Shown one piece after another: positions 1 through 13,800 of a stretch of DNA of 64,000 nucleotides. The translations under genes were made by a program, and so were the position numbers. Position 1 is the stretch's first letter; every line of letters begins with the position of its first letter. This stretch comes from Siniperca chuatsi (Eukaryota > Chordata > Actinopteri > Centrarchiformes > Sinipercidae). Where the stretch lies: positions 9,641,822 through 9,705,821 of the forward strand of contig NC_058055.1 of the NCBI RefSeq assembly GCF_020085105.1, read 5' to 3'. Below the pieces are notes generated by a model. It searched no databases. It saw only the letters and a list, made by a program, of their open reading frames with translations, and was not told where the DNA came from.

Positions 1-274
1 GTGTAAGTAACTGGTGTTTGTGACTAGACAGACTAGAACCAGAGACATGCTGTATGTTTCTGAGGCCACTGAGCCTAAATATATGGACAGCTTTAGTGAT
101 GGATGATGACAGTCCAGTGCACAATCAGAGGATTTCAATGAGCCATAATAAGGGCATATGTATCATCTTATAGAGCCCCTTTACATTACAGGCACAATAT
201 ATCATATCCTGCCTTATATTTGAAAAACTAATGACATTCCCATCAGCCTCAGCTGTAGTTTGTGTGTAGTGCTT

Positions 275-452
275 ATTAGCAAATGTTAGCATGCTAACAC
301 ACTTCATTAAGATGGGTAAGTATTATCTGCCAAACATCAGCATGTTAACATTGTTACCGTGTTGCCATGCTTGCATTAGCATTTAGCTCAAAGCACCACT
401 ATGCCACTATAAGTACAGCCTCACAGAGCTGCTAGCGTGGCTGTAGACTCTT
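275..452. repeat. Dispersed 'TTAGCATGCTAAC' repeat
   Basis: Contains the segments GTTAGCATGCTAAC, CATCAGCATGTTAAC, TTTAGCTCAAAGCACCACTA and GCTGCTAGCGTGGCTGTAGA, which I recognise as a common interspersed repeat of percomorph fish. The assignment is from memory of the pattern, without a library search. Confidence 0.6.
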
Positions 453-2314
453 AATCTTGTTAAAAATAGGTTCAGAAAGTCCTCCAATATCTAATTCGTT
501 ACCTGAAGAGTATATTCACACTCTAAGTGACACCCTAGTTGGTATCATCCTCTGAAGTCAGTGCAGAGGTCAGCCAGAGGGACATGTCTTTTGTGCACAT
601 GAAACTGACCGCTGGGAAATTGTCTATTACCCTTTATTCCAAAAATTATTTTCTATATGTAGCTTTCCCATACCTTATTAAAATGCATGGGGGTAGCTGT
701 AGCTCTGCCAGAAGAGGTCGACCATTAACATAAAGTTGGTGGTTTGATTCAAATCATTTGTATGATGCAGCCTGACACCTGAGCAGCCTGAGAGCGTACC
801 AAAATAAAATAAAATCACAGAAAGAATGTGTATTTGTACAAATAAATACATATATAAATGTGTATAAAGTGAGCTATTAACACAGAAATATGATACAGTA
901 CATTGTGATTTCACAACCTGCTGTCCCATTCCCAGTAAAGCATTTTGAGCCCTTCTGCGCTCACACACGGCCAACGTTAATTTAAGTCTGTGAGGGTTCG
1001 ATGTTTAAAGGCTCGGGGTGAACATTGGGACTGAGCCTGCAGTATTTGTTCTTTGAACCATGATGTACATCAGGTCACTTGCAAACTCTGGCAAGTGCTT
1101 CAGTCTGACATTTGATGATGTATGGTTTATGGTGATCATTACAGATCACTAAATGTCAGGGGCTGTCGGCTCAGAGCTGATATATTCATCCCAGAAAGCA
1201 AGAGATGCACCCGGATGATACACTGCTCCTGGTTTCTGTCCCTGTCAAGAATGAACAGCATGTAAGGACTCATCAAAATGTGTGAGGGCTTTCAATAGAA
1301 AAACTTCTATAAAACAGTTCTTGACCTGTACAGCTGAGAAATGTCATATATCACATTTCTTCGGTTGTGACTTACAAAACCAAACGATAAGCAACAGAGG
1401 AATAAGACCACGGATTATTGAACAATGTTGCATGAACATGAGGCCTGATTAATAGACGCACAATCACACACGGCTTTAGAGAAACTGGCCAGTCAGTGTC
1501 ACATTTGACATTCTGTGCCATAGAGCAGTTCAAGCAGAATGCAGATGTGTTTTCTATATGAAATCCTTTATCCTGTGGGTCAAAATAAAGTTAGAATTGA
1601 TACTTTATTTAATGTAAACATTAAATTTTTACTGTTGTTTAGTATGTTGTGTTATTTTTTTTTATCTCACCTTAAGGCCAGACACTTGAGGTGAATAGAG
1701 TAAAAATGTAACTAATAGATATCACAATGAAACTTCCCCAGTTGATTACTGACATTAAGACAGTACATTTTTGCATTACAAGATTTCTGAAATGTTATTT
1801 TTAAATATGCAAATTAGACATGATCTAATTAAATATGTGCTAATTTGCATACATTTCCAGAACAGAAATCAGAACATTGGATGAAACCAGGTTCAAAATT
1901 CTTGTTTCTTTTTCTTGACATATTAGAGTAAAACGTTTTTATAGAAGGAATTTTGGATATCTCTTTTTATCACTCCATAAATCAGAAAATACTGTGAACA
2001 GCCATAAAAAAAACTAACTATTTTGTTTTTAGGAATAAAATGTTGTATAACTCAGGCTATGAATGATAACATGAACAAACCCCTCTTTAAAAACCTTCAG
2101 AATATAGATAAGAATAAAACTTACAAGATACTACAGGTGAATAGGGAAAAAATTTAACTAGTAATTATCGCCATGAAACGTTTCTGAAATTTTATGTTTA
2201 AATATCCAATTGAGGCATTATCTAATGCTACCTTTTGGTGAATTTAGGAGAAATCTTCAGATGCAAATAGACAAAGTGTAGTAAAATAAGCACCTAAATG
2301 TGTATTTTTGGGTA

Positions 2315-2369
2315 TTGGGTATTGGTACTTTTACTTAAGTAAGGGATGTGAATACTTCTTCCACCACTG
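2315..2369 (-). repeat. Fragment of the CAGTGGTGGAA-ended element
   Basis: Reads ACTTTTACTTAAGTAA then TACTTCTTCCACCACTG, the reverse-complemented terminus of the element seen complete at 22506-22684. Confidence 0.65.
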
Positions 2370-3360
2370 ATGACTACTACCAACTCAGTAAATGTCTCAG
2401 TAATGGATCTATGTCATAGATGGAGATTAATTTACAGACCTCCTAGCAACATAAATATTATTTGTGCTGAATTGACATATAAAATGTATAAAGATCCATT
2501 TTTAAGGTTCACGTGATGTCATTTCTACTGGCAGTGGAAACAGAGTTGCTTGATGGTTGTATTGAAACAATAAATAAATTGATTAAATAGTGGAATAAGG
2601 GAATTACATATAGTATATGGTATTTTAAAAAGTTCAGATCAAGTTAACTTTTGATATTGGTGATGGAGTGGAAATCCAGGCCTGATCAGGTATTTTTCAT
2701 TAAAAGGTGTGGTTTCCAGTGGTACACATATTAGACCTCTGGTAGCACATACATACTGTATTGTGTTCATGTTTTTCAGAAGCCTGATCCACATCTTGCA
2801 GCAGCGACAGGAGACACATTCAACAGATGCAGGTCAACATACTGGTGGAATACATATGTATTTTAATGACAGTTAAGGAATATTTGGTAGATTTTAAACC
2901 TCTTTTACCTCTGTATGGACAAGTTTGTTTGTTTTTGCTTGTCACCTTTTCTTTTGCTTTGCCAAAAGGGTCACCCTGTGCTCATCCTTTTTGCAGCAGT
3001 CCTGGAGTGAGAAGAAGCTCAGCGTCTTGTTCAGAAACACCTCAGCAGAGATGAATTGTTGAAACAAAGATCAAACCTTTTAGTGACCTTCCAGCACATT
3101 GGACAATCTCTCTGAGCACCGGTACACTAACCATCAAGCCCCATGTGGCCTCCGTGAAGTACAGAGTAATCAAGGTAAAATTGAGGGGGTGGCAGTAAAC
3201 ACCGGTTCAATTCCATGGACAGAGTGTAAAAAAAAAAAAATAGTGTGTATGTGTGTGTTTGAGGTGAAAATATGCCACCTGCAGTGTCAACAGCTCCCAG
3301 AGTCATCCGAGTAATCAAACAACTCCAAGATTTACACAGGTGGCAAAAAACATTTCAAAA

Positions 3361-3365
3361 CACAT

Positions 3366-3423
<58 letters not shown>

Positions 3424-3464
3424 CGAGAGAGAGAGAGAGAGAGAGAGATCTATATATATATATA
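3361..3464. repeat. Compound microsatellite (CA)n(TA)n(GA)n(TA)n
   Basis: Directly visible runs of CA, then TA, then GA with one GC interruption, then TA again. Confidence 0.97.
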
Positions 3465-4834
3465 GTGGGGTGAATAAAAGGATTTTCAGTGCATCGTGTC
3501 AGTGAGCATTTAGAATTTTGATGTGTATTAACGTCAGCTGTTTTACATGTCCTGGACACAGATACTTTCATTTTAGAAAGCTAGTGTTAAAGTGAATGAA
3601 GCAGGCAATGATATTTTAATTATTTAGGGAATATTAACACAAGACAGTTGTAAATAGTCTAGTAATAAAATAAATATTAAACTAAGCAGATTATAATCCA
3701 TTTAGATATATATTACAAATGTATTAAAAAATGTTACAAGTCAAGTTAAAACAAAATTTATTGATTTATACTGCAATTTATTTACAAATACTGCAGAAAG
3801 ATCTTATAAAAAAAATGTTTCAAACTTTGATTTGTAATTTTTTAAAGACTTGGAACGTTTGGATAACCAAATTAAATCTGCACTGAGTTATACATCTTCT
3901 GCTCATGAAATCAAAAGATGATTAAACCAGCATCTCTTTAGTTTTGTAGTGACTCAGTCAATGTGTACTAATTCTGCATCCACAAGAGGGCGCCTTTGAA
4001 CAACAATCAGCACCTCTGCTCACTGACGGTACAGCAGTTCTCCAAGGCCTTTTGATCAAGCTGAGCTCATTATGCTTCCACCAATGCTGTCCTTGCTCCA
4101 GCTGCCTGTCTGAACAGAGTGGCTGTGAACACATCCATCACTGAGCAGGAACATTTCCTAACATATGCTGTCAAAAGAAAAGAGGACTTCCAAGAAACAG
4201 ATGTGTGCACTTCCAAGAAAACCTCCAATTTGATTTGTAGTTTTTGTTGGTGTTGGTAACCAAAAAGGTTAGTTACAGCTAACTTTTGCACAAGTTGCAA
4301 AACTTCTTAAAAAAACAGCAAGGCACATTTGATGGCTAAATCTGATTTGATGTTATCACTGAGATTTTGCTGTAGGTTGGTTATACTAAATAATCATGAA
4401 ATAACAAGGTAAACAAATCTCAGCATCGCCCAAATTACTGAAAATTTTTACTCCATGAGACTCAACGAATGATAAGAGTCTCTGCTGTTATCATTTGTCA
4501 GCACGGTTTATATATTGGACATTTTGTCTTTCGAAGCCGCATTTACAGTCAAACAAAATGAAGACATTAAAGAAATCAATATGCAACATGAGCTACTGTT
4601 TTCATACTTTAGATTTAACTGTTACATATTCATCATAGATTATCAGAAATTATTAAAGCTGAATTATCAGACAGGCAAACTAACAAAGCGGACAATTGTC
4701 CCAGGGCCCCAGAACTCCAGGGGCCTCTAAATGCTCCAGACTTATGGTATGTGCTAATTTATTTTTAAATCTATTATATTTCAAGTACACTTTATTTGAA
4801 CATTTATTTTAGAATATGCACCACTAAAAAAAAC

Positions 4835-5500
4835 GTATACAGATCATTCACTTAAGTAAAAGTGTTAATACAATGTGCAAATATTGCTACAAGTAAAAGT
4901 CCTGCATTAAAAATCTTAAGCTTATTAAAATCTTATTTTTCGCAAATGTACTGAAGGGTACCATAAATTAAAGCAGAATGACCCATTTCATAGTGCCATT
5001 AACAGATTATATTACTGTATTATTATTACTGATGTGTTACTGTGTGAGTAGCATTTTACTGTTGTAGCCAGTCGAGGTGAAGCTAATTTTAACTACTTTA
5101 TATACTGTTGCAGTTCAGTCTTAATTCAAATTAATCTGTCTAAAGGATTGACTGTATCCTCAATAAGAAAGTATAAGGCACATCACTGCACCAGACTTCT
5201 GGAAAAATGAAACTTGACTTTAAGAAAGTACTTGAAATTGATTTGCATTGAAAACAGGCTGGCATATTCTTAGTCCTCTGGTGGATTTTTCATGTTTTGA
5301 GAAAATAAGGGGTTATGACTCAAAGACTACAATGAAAAATCATTTTGTATGAAAAATCTTAATTAGTAACGTAACTAAAGTTCTTAAATCTAGTGTAGTA
5401 AAACGTACAATATTTCCCTCTGAAATATAAAGTACCACAAAATAGGAAGACTTAAGTAAAGTACAAGTACCTCAACATTGTACTTTACATTCCACCACTG
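4835..5500 (+). mobile_element. Long diverged copy of the CAGTGGTGGAA-ended (hAT-type?) element
   Basis: Starts with degenerate CACTTAAGTAAAAGTG, contains CAAGTAAAAGTCCTGCATT, GAGGTGAAGCTAATTTTAAC and CAATATTTCCCTCTGAAAT, and ends ACATTCCACCACTG. These landmarks match the abundant non-autonomous element of percomorph genomes in order and orientation. It has no coding capacity. Confidence 0.65.
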
Positions 5501-5796
5501 CTAAAGCACAGTATCAATTGACATGATAAGGGCCTTGAGGTGGGTCCTGCTTTATTACCTGATCTTGAGGCCTTGTCATGAAGAGAGTCCCGGGTTTAAG
5601 ATTTTGAGCTTATTAATATATAAAGATGATTTGTCATGGTAAACAAGCCAATATACTCAGTGACAGCTTTTCAATCCCAACCAACATCAGACAGCAAAAA
5701 TGCCAAACACCACCACACACAAAACACCAAATTCTTCATGAAAATTCAACATTTTAATGGAAACTAAAATTGTGAACACTGGAGGTTTTTTTTTTT

Positions 5797-8700
5797 TTTA
5801 TTGACTCGATTACATTGTTTGGAATTTGAGGGTTGTTATCATGCTTTAAAAAAAAAAAAAAACATTGTAATGTGACATTTCTGTTCTCAAAACAAATTTA
5901 ATAATCTGACTGCTCACTTATGAAGAAATGCTATTGCCTCTTTTTTTTTTTTTTTGGGGGTAAGAGATGTAAAAGTGAAACAAGGAGGAGCAGACCAAAA
6001 AACAAAAACAATAAAAGCATCAACAAGCACAACAGCCATTTGAGATGATACAAACAAAAAGATGACTCGGCACAACATATCACCTTTTTCCATGACTGAA
6101 TCCTGTAAAGACACGTGTTGCCCTTGTTTACTTCACCCCCCTCATAAACACTGTAGCACTCAGGTGTCATTGAATAAAAAAAAAAAAAAAAAAGCCCCCT
6201 AAATCAAAACATTTCCAGAAGAGGCAATGACAGTTAAAAAGGAGGGACAGTTTTTAAGTTGAGCACAAACACCAAGTCCTGCATTTCCCATTACAGACGA
6301 TTGATTACTGGATGAAGAAGCAGCACTTTCGGTATTTGTTTTCTTTTAAGATTTCTCCTCTCTCCCACCGTATAATAACACGCTCAAAGTGACATTCAGC
6401 TGCTACAGTAGTGTCTTCCCTAAAAACTCCTCCAAACCGAGCTGGAAGCTGGTTATGACATCAACGTCCCCCGTCTGTGTGTTTGCCATTCAGTAGCTGA
6501 ATTTTTATCTGAGTAGTGTACCTTTGGCGAAAGCAGAATCAGAGTTGTTGAACCGCACATTAACACCACACTCCCCCTCACAACATGATCAACATCACTA
6601 CAAATAAAAAATATATTAAGAGGAACTCTGGGATGCAGTATGTTTCAATGCTCAGCACTCCATTACAACTATTTGAAGAAATGAATTAAAGTAATTTGTA
6701 TAAAATCTGCTGGAAAAGAGTAACTTCAAATATATTAACATTGGTGCTATTGGAGGAAAATAGGTCTACATCAGCCTTAATCAGTAACTAAATCATCTAA
6801 AACTCATCAAAAATGAGACATCTTGATTTTCTGTTTCATTTATTCATTTTAGTCTCATCCTACTTGTGCAACTATGGATAAACTGGGTTATAACTCAAAA
6901 AATAAGTTTTTAAAACATATGTTAAAACATTAATTTGTTACATCAGTTCAATTATGTGCTACTTCAGACATTAACTTGACAATGGACTGGCATGAATATA
7001 CACCAGCAAGAGTTTTTCATCCGTCCCATTCAAACTGATTTTGGCTTTAGGTCACACAAATCTGAACACAAGCCATGAAAATTTCAAAACACATAAAATG
7101 CTCAAAATGCTCAATGCTTTCAGCTGCGTCCATGTCGCATAAAAGAAGAAAGTAGGATTAGCTGTAAGAAAACTTAAACAGCGTTGCAAATGTTACAAAA
7201 AAAAAAAAAAAAAAAAAAGAGACAAAATGGCACGGATATATGCTGGAAGCAGATTTAAACAATCAAAATTGCTGTAAAAGTATATTTTTTCACACAGGCA
7301 CCTGAACATGAAACAACAGGGGGGGATTTTGAAATATACGAGGAACTTGCATATAATAGGAAGAACTCGCTATGCACGCGCCCACAAAACAACGAGGCCA
7401 AACTCGTCACCTGGAAGCCTGCATCATCGTCCTTGAGGTGATTGCACATCCTGAGGGGGTGAAAATATAAACTCCACATGATCAGGCTTTTCTTTCTCAA
7501 CACACCAACTGTCAGTCACTTAACCCCCCCCCCCAAAATCACTGATTAACCATCTACTCAGCTTCAAGAACCTGTTTTTGGTTTGCAGGCTACAATGCTA
7601 AATAATAGTTCTATTTTTATAAATGCATATTCAACATAGCCTTTTTGCTGTATTAAGTGCTTGAAAAAGAGGACCCTCGGGGTGGGAGGATGGGAGATTC
7701 TCTAATTTCCCTGTACAGGACCATCCTCTCAAAAAAAAAAAAAAGGGAAAAAAAAAAAGACTAAAATAATTATTTAATAAAGAAAAAAAGTCGTAAGACT
7801 ACAGTAACGTCACATACTACTCATTTTGATCACCCTGTTTTACATTTAGAAGCCTATAGATGCCCCACTGATAATGCTTTGAACAATTTGGCATTTACCA
7901 TATGGGAACCTGATTATGTCACTTTGTCTATGGATTACGAGCAATCGGAAGAAATTAAATTGCGAGTTTTGTGTAACTTTATGACAGATTAAATGTCACT
8001 TTCCACAAGTACAGAAAAACATAAGTCTAAATGCTAATGGACAATATCTCCTCAAACACCCTTGCTTCCTCATTGACCAGCTCCGATACAATTCTTATTC
8101 GGAGGGCATTATCTGATGCTACGCTCATCCATCACGCGCTGTACAATGGAAGCCAAAAAAACAACAAAGCATTTTAAATACCAGAGAGCTGACTGAGATT
8201 AGGCATGGAAGTTAAATGTCAAGACAACTGGCTGCAGTTACGACTTTCCCTCTCTGCACACAGTACAAGCTGCAGTGCTGCCTAATCAGGACACAGTGAA
8301 AAGAAGTGTACTTGAAAGCTCCTACCCAGATTGTAGCTACCTCACAGAAACACCACTGATGTTCAGCAATAATACATCAAGAGGTGCTTCACTATGAACA
8401 CATGAGGGAGAAAATCAACCATCAAAGATTGCAAGATTACAGTCTAGTATACATAGAAAATGGAGCATGGAGCAATGTGCTTTTTTTGTTGTTTTTTTTG
8501 TTTTTTTAAAAGGGGGAAAGTTAACAGGTCAACTTCTATTTTTAGAGCCCAAAATGATCAATGACAGCACCATGCATGCCATGACACTTTTCCTCAAGTA
8601 ACTATTTGGTGTTTTGTCACAACATCATATGATAGGACTCCAATTCAACATTTCCAATTTGAGAACATGACATGAGAGGAGGCCATTTGGCAAAAACAAT

Positions 8701-10597
8701 ATTCAACATAGTCATGGCTTTATCAACACTACCTGAGTTACATTTAATAATTCTGTATTCATCAACTTGGTTTTTTTTCTGAAAAGTAACAGCCCAGAGC
8801 CATTCTTTCAATGAGTATTTTTTGTCAGTACATATAGATCTCTCTAGCAATTAAAAGATAAAAGCAATTAGTTTACATAAAGTGCTATTAATCCACACAT
8901 TAACCAAATCATATCTAGAGAAAAGAAACCTGGACAGTTCCTTCGTTATGTTGAATAAACCAATCCTGATTTGGAGATGGTGATGAAAGTGATGTCACAG
9001 CTGGCCAGTTAGCAAATTTGGGCTCCCTAGACTTAATTCAATCTTTCAACATGAGCTCTTTTGCAAAAATCACTTAAGCATTTGTGCAACAAATTGAAAA
9101 CGCACCTTAAACATTTTGAACAAACAAATGAACTGCAGGCCACACCAGCATCTTGGGTGATGATTTTGTAGCTCCATATAACCCATTTCACACATTGTGT
9201 GGATCACACGGTGTTATTGCACACTGCTTTGCAATTGTAAAATGTTATCCACAGTAAAACATAATAGTACAACTCATCTTCACATTTCAACACAGTTTGA
9301 GAAAGTGGCTAGTCGGGGGAACCTAGATTAGTATTGCAATTGTTGTTGTTACTGTTATCTTTGTGTGGCTATGACGAGCGACCTCTGACTCATTCATTTC
9401 CACAAGTAAACATGCAAGAAATACAATGCCATAAGACAGAAAAGGAAAGATCAAACACTGAGTCAGAAAAAAACAAAAAATCTAAGTCATAAAATGCAAC
9501 ACATGTTCCTTTGACAAGAAGAATTGAACTGTTTTTACAAAGACAGAAAAGCAGGCAAAATAATCTGTATGGACTTCCTGAGTCTTGCTGCTGAACAAAT
9601 AGCACAAAACGCAGAAGACCTTATTGGTTGCAATGTCTCTTGCTTAGCAGTGTCACTCAGTTCATTCCTAAACTCAGGATTCACATATTAGAAGGTATAC
9701 AAATCTGAATTTAAGAATTGTCTGTGCTGACCTCATAACAATCCGCATGACACGTATGAAAAGCTTTAAGATTAAAAAGGTTTTGCCTTTAACGGAGACC
9801 TGATTAAAACATTTTTAAGCACATCTGTAATAAACAATTACATGAAGGGGCGTACAGTAGCTTTCCTTCAAATTAGGCATTTCTGTACCTGTGCTCTGGG
9901 ATCATACTGCAGTGCAGATAACACTCATGTTAGGTCAGACAAAAACAGTATAAAAGAAAAGCAAGCATTTCATTTCTGGGCTCTGATTTAAGACAAGGTT
10001 CTCCCTTCCTGGATGGGGCCTCACCTACGAGATTCCACTTAACTTACAGTTTAACAGATCTTTATTCAACAACTTCAAGGCATTCTTTGCAAAGTGTGTT
10101 CTCCTTTCTTCCACGATTAATTCAAGCTTGCACACAGATGTGTATGTATAATGTCTAACATATCTACAATGAACTCATTTGAATGCGTGAAGAAAGAAAA
10201 TGACTGAGGCATCCCATAGTCAGACTTACGGCTGCCGCAGTTCAACAGGATAAAGGCTTAGGGAGGTGCAATACACGACACCTTCCTTTGTTGAACTCCC
10301 AAACATCATCCAAAAGAGTCATGAGACAAACGACTATCGCAGCTCAAAAGTTGTACGTGTCTATTGGAGAGGCACCAATCAACTCCTTTAACATCCCTCC
10401 AGAGTATGTGTGTGCGTTTGTCTGATGCCCCCAAAGAAGTCTGTTATTCCACCCGAGATTCCAAGGAAAATCTGTCATGCTAAACTATCAATGTTTTCAC
10501 AGTTGTCACTTTATCTGTCCAACAGGATTTATGATTTCCAAGGTAGATAACTGCAGCACCCAGAAGAGAAGAAGGTAAGTACTGTAGACGATCTACC
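5797..10597 (-). other. nufip2: Probable long 3'UTR of nufip2
   Basis: This 4.8-kb stretch downstream of the nufip2 stop has no splice-compatible ORF and no homology that I recognise. It is A/T-rich with homopolymer runs (for example near 7196-7218, 7731-7760 and 6177-6194). A minus-strand AATAAA (plus TTTATT) lies at 5797-5802, after which the sequence changes to repeat-derived DNA. Vertebrate NUFIP2 mRNAs have very long 3'UTRs, so this is the natural reading, but the end is inferred and nearer poly(A) signals may also be used. Confidence 0.5.
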
Positions 10598-10804
10598 TCA
10601 CTGGTCAGGTCCATCCTTGGTCTCATCATAAACCACTACTATTTTTGGATCTACAGCAGAGGGGGAAGAAAGGAGGAAACAGGTTAGATTATTCAACATG
10701 ATATCAGTCTCACTGATGTTAGGAATTTGGGTCTGAACTCACAAAAGAACACAAGCAACAGATAATCCTGATTTAAATCAAACTTTTGGTATATTTCATT
10801 TAGG

Positions 10805-10875
<71 letters not shown>

Positions 10876-13800
10876 TTTATTTAAAAAGCTGCAATGTTGG
10901 TTGTTCATATTAAAACGTGACCAAAGTTTCAAATAATGGAGGTAAAAGTAATCCCTGTGAGCAAAAAGCCCAGGCTTCAGACTGCTCTGAATACTAGGTT
11001 TTCCAGCGTTTTTTTTACTTTCGTGCACATGTCCTTAAACCTCATCTGCTCATCATCTGGTCAAGGCACAGCACGCCCACGAAGTACAGGGACACGCCCA
11101 TCCACCTGCTCAGTCTGTTATTCGACCGTTCTGCTAATAGCGCTAAAACGAAGCATTGTGATAGGCTACGCGAGACTACTCGCGAGACTACTGTCCTTGA
11201 TGGACAGTTAGCTTTACTTGTTGCTAAAGTAACCGCTAACAAATGCTTACTGTAGATGCCGTTAGCTCAGTTAGCCACGCAGCTAGGAGTCCCATTAGCT
11301 CTACAACTCTGCCCGGACTGGGAGCTCGTAGCCCAGGTCCAAAAACCTCCTCCTCCCGGCGGTCCAAAGCTCCTGCGCTAGCAGTGTAAACACCAACACC
11401 TCACTCAGGGCTCCGAGCTTCCAGTCCGGGCAGAGTCAGCTAAGCTAAAAGCCGAAGGACATCAGAGGGAAAACCAGAAAATATTTTCTCCATAATATAT
11501 ACTCCAGTTTCACCAAAATCAGTGAATAAAGTTACAAAAGTTGTGTGTTTTTGTACAGTAATCAGTGAGGCCCGGTTCCCAGAAACACCAGTCTGGCAGC
11601 GTCTATCGTTTTTCCCAACCTAATTCTTGTCTCATTTATGGTCTGATAAACCGTAAATTCGGCGGTGCAGCCGGTTCACAAGCACCGGGGCAGGCTTCTA
11701 GGGAGCTGGCCAATCAGAAGAAAGTGGGCTTTTAGGGAGGGGGGCCTTAAAGAGACAGGAGCTAAAACGGCTTGTTTCAGACAAAGGATAAACTGAGGGT
11801 CTGCATAAAGGGCCAGTATAAGATAAATAAGGATTTAAAAACAAACAAAAAACAAACAAAAAAAAAAAAAAAACACTGTATAGATCCCCTTTAACGTTTA
11901 CTTAAAACACTTTGGTTTTGTTGAAAAGTCAAAAAGTACCGTTTTGGCATTGGCATGGGAAAGTGAACTATCGGCACTAGTATCAAAAGGTTTCAAACAA
12001 TACCCAGCCCTGGTAATAATGGCATATTTCCTTCTAGCTTGTGGTTGGATATTTAGCTAACATAGCCTCAAACATCACTGAACTCAAGCCTGTGTTGATA
12101 TCAACAGACTGTTTGGAAAAATTGCTGTATTCCACCTGCCAGCTGGCATGAATGCAATACCAGAGGACCATACACCAGCAGTATGTCACACTCAGTCATT
12201 TTAACAGTCTCTGTTGATGATTACCTTGGGTTACTTATGTTTCTGCTGTTTAGTAATAAAACACGCATGGCCTTTTGTTGAAGGCATTAATGCAGCCCTG
12301 TGCACATGCAGCCACACGGCCCAACTAGAACAACATTTTATTTGTGCATGTCATTGATTTATAGCAAGACGTTATGTCATTGATTTATAGCAAGATGTGA
12401 TAGCAACAATCTTTCTAAGCACGTCACCAGTATTTATGAACTAAAAGTCAGTCAATGGATCTACATGCAAAATAATTTGATTACAACCACAAAAAAAAAA
12501 AAAAAGAAGAAACATTATGGTAAGGCGACTGTCATGGGCACAATGTTACCAGACCATCTTACTCATATGAAGGTCGTAGAAGGAGTAAGTATAACTCCAT
12601 TAACAGTAATAGATAAGATGTCAATCTTTAGATTCAGCATGTTTACAGCTTAGTCAGGATCCTCCATGTTTTGATGTTGACTATGTGCCGCAAGAGCTGC
12701 ACAAGCAGTTCATTTTTGATGAAATAAGTATTCTGACAGGCTGTAAGTAATAGAGCTCACAATAAGGTGCTCTGTAAAATTGATTTAAGTGAAAAATACA
12801 TACATCCCATTTAGATCAGAACCAAAAACACCAATGCACTTGGTTCTGTACATTTATGAATATAAGTAACTTCAGGTCCGGCCACCATTATGAATGTTAG
12901 ACAGCGATATCTTTCATGAATCGTTTCTCAATGTAATATGTAACGTTTCTAGATGTAATTCTAATTGAGAAAACTGAACTGCCTAAACATGTCTAAAAAT
13001 ACAGGTTAGGAAACAGTGAGAGTAAGTTTAGTTTACCTTGTTTTTGCAAGTTGAAAATGGATTCCATTTCTGTTGAAGGAAAAACATTATTTCAGCATCT
13101 TAATAGGTCACGAAGAACATTTTCAGAAAATGCAATACTGATCTCTCCAAAAACATATAAAAAGACATACTTAAGCATTATTTCTTAATTTATTGTTTCA
13201 AACATTGGGCACATCAAATCTCTTGAGACTTGACGGTGCTTTAAGTTATAATCCTTAAGATTTTCAAACCCTGTTTTTGATACTATTGCATTTTTCTGCA
13301 ATAGCCATTCAATGTATTTACATTCTGTAATTACCTCTCTATATATTAGTTTTCATTGTTAATGGCAGAGTCCGCCATTCCCGCACTGGATTCAAATGGC
13401 CTTCACACGCACAATGGATTCACAGGAAACGATGCAGCATGTAATACAGCCTTAACGTTTGTAATTTTATCTCATCAATACCATCACTCACTCTCCCACT
13501 GTCAAATCAGAGCTGTATTAAGTTACTGCAAACCGAACATTTCCTAATGCTTCACATTAAAAGTATTCAACTGTCGAAACACAGGGCTTTTACTGTGACG
13601 CAGTCACAAGACAATGTATTTGTCAGAGTTTAGTGCCAACCATATTTGTTCATCAAATATTTGTCATTTTCTAAATGTATTCGTCAGTGGATCATTTTTA
13701 ATTTTTGCAAGGCAAGAATGGAACAAGTGGGAGCAGCCTGAGCGAGCTGTTAGATGAAGAGTTGCAGGCGACAGGCTGGTGACCAAAGGTGACCAACTCC

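Larger units (their letters stand above)
1..5796. other. Gene-free, repeat-rich intergenic DNA
   Basis: No exon with homology or a splice-consistent series of ORFs was found on either strand. The ORFs present are under 100 codons and low complexity. Recognisable contents are the repeats listed separately at 275-452, 2315-2369, 3361-3464 and 4835-5500. Confidence 0.6.

Noticed and set aside
3332-3571. Overlapping ORFs on both strands with Tyr-Ile, Arg-Glu and Ser-Leu runs
   Set aside because: Translations of the compound microsatellite.
10693-11028. 111-codon minus-strand ORF
   Set aside because: Mostly an Ile-Tyr run translated from the (TA)n microsatellite.
11935-12013. 'TATCGGCACTAGTATC... 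ATACCCAGCCC' repeat-like sequence
   Set aside because: Looks like a common dispersed sequence, but boundaries and family could not be supported.
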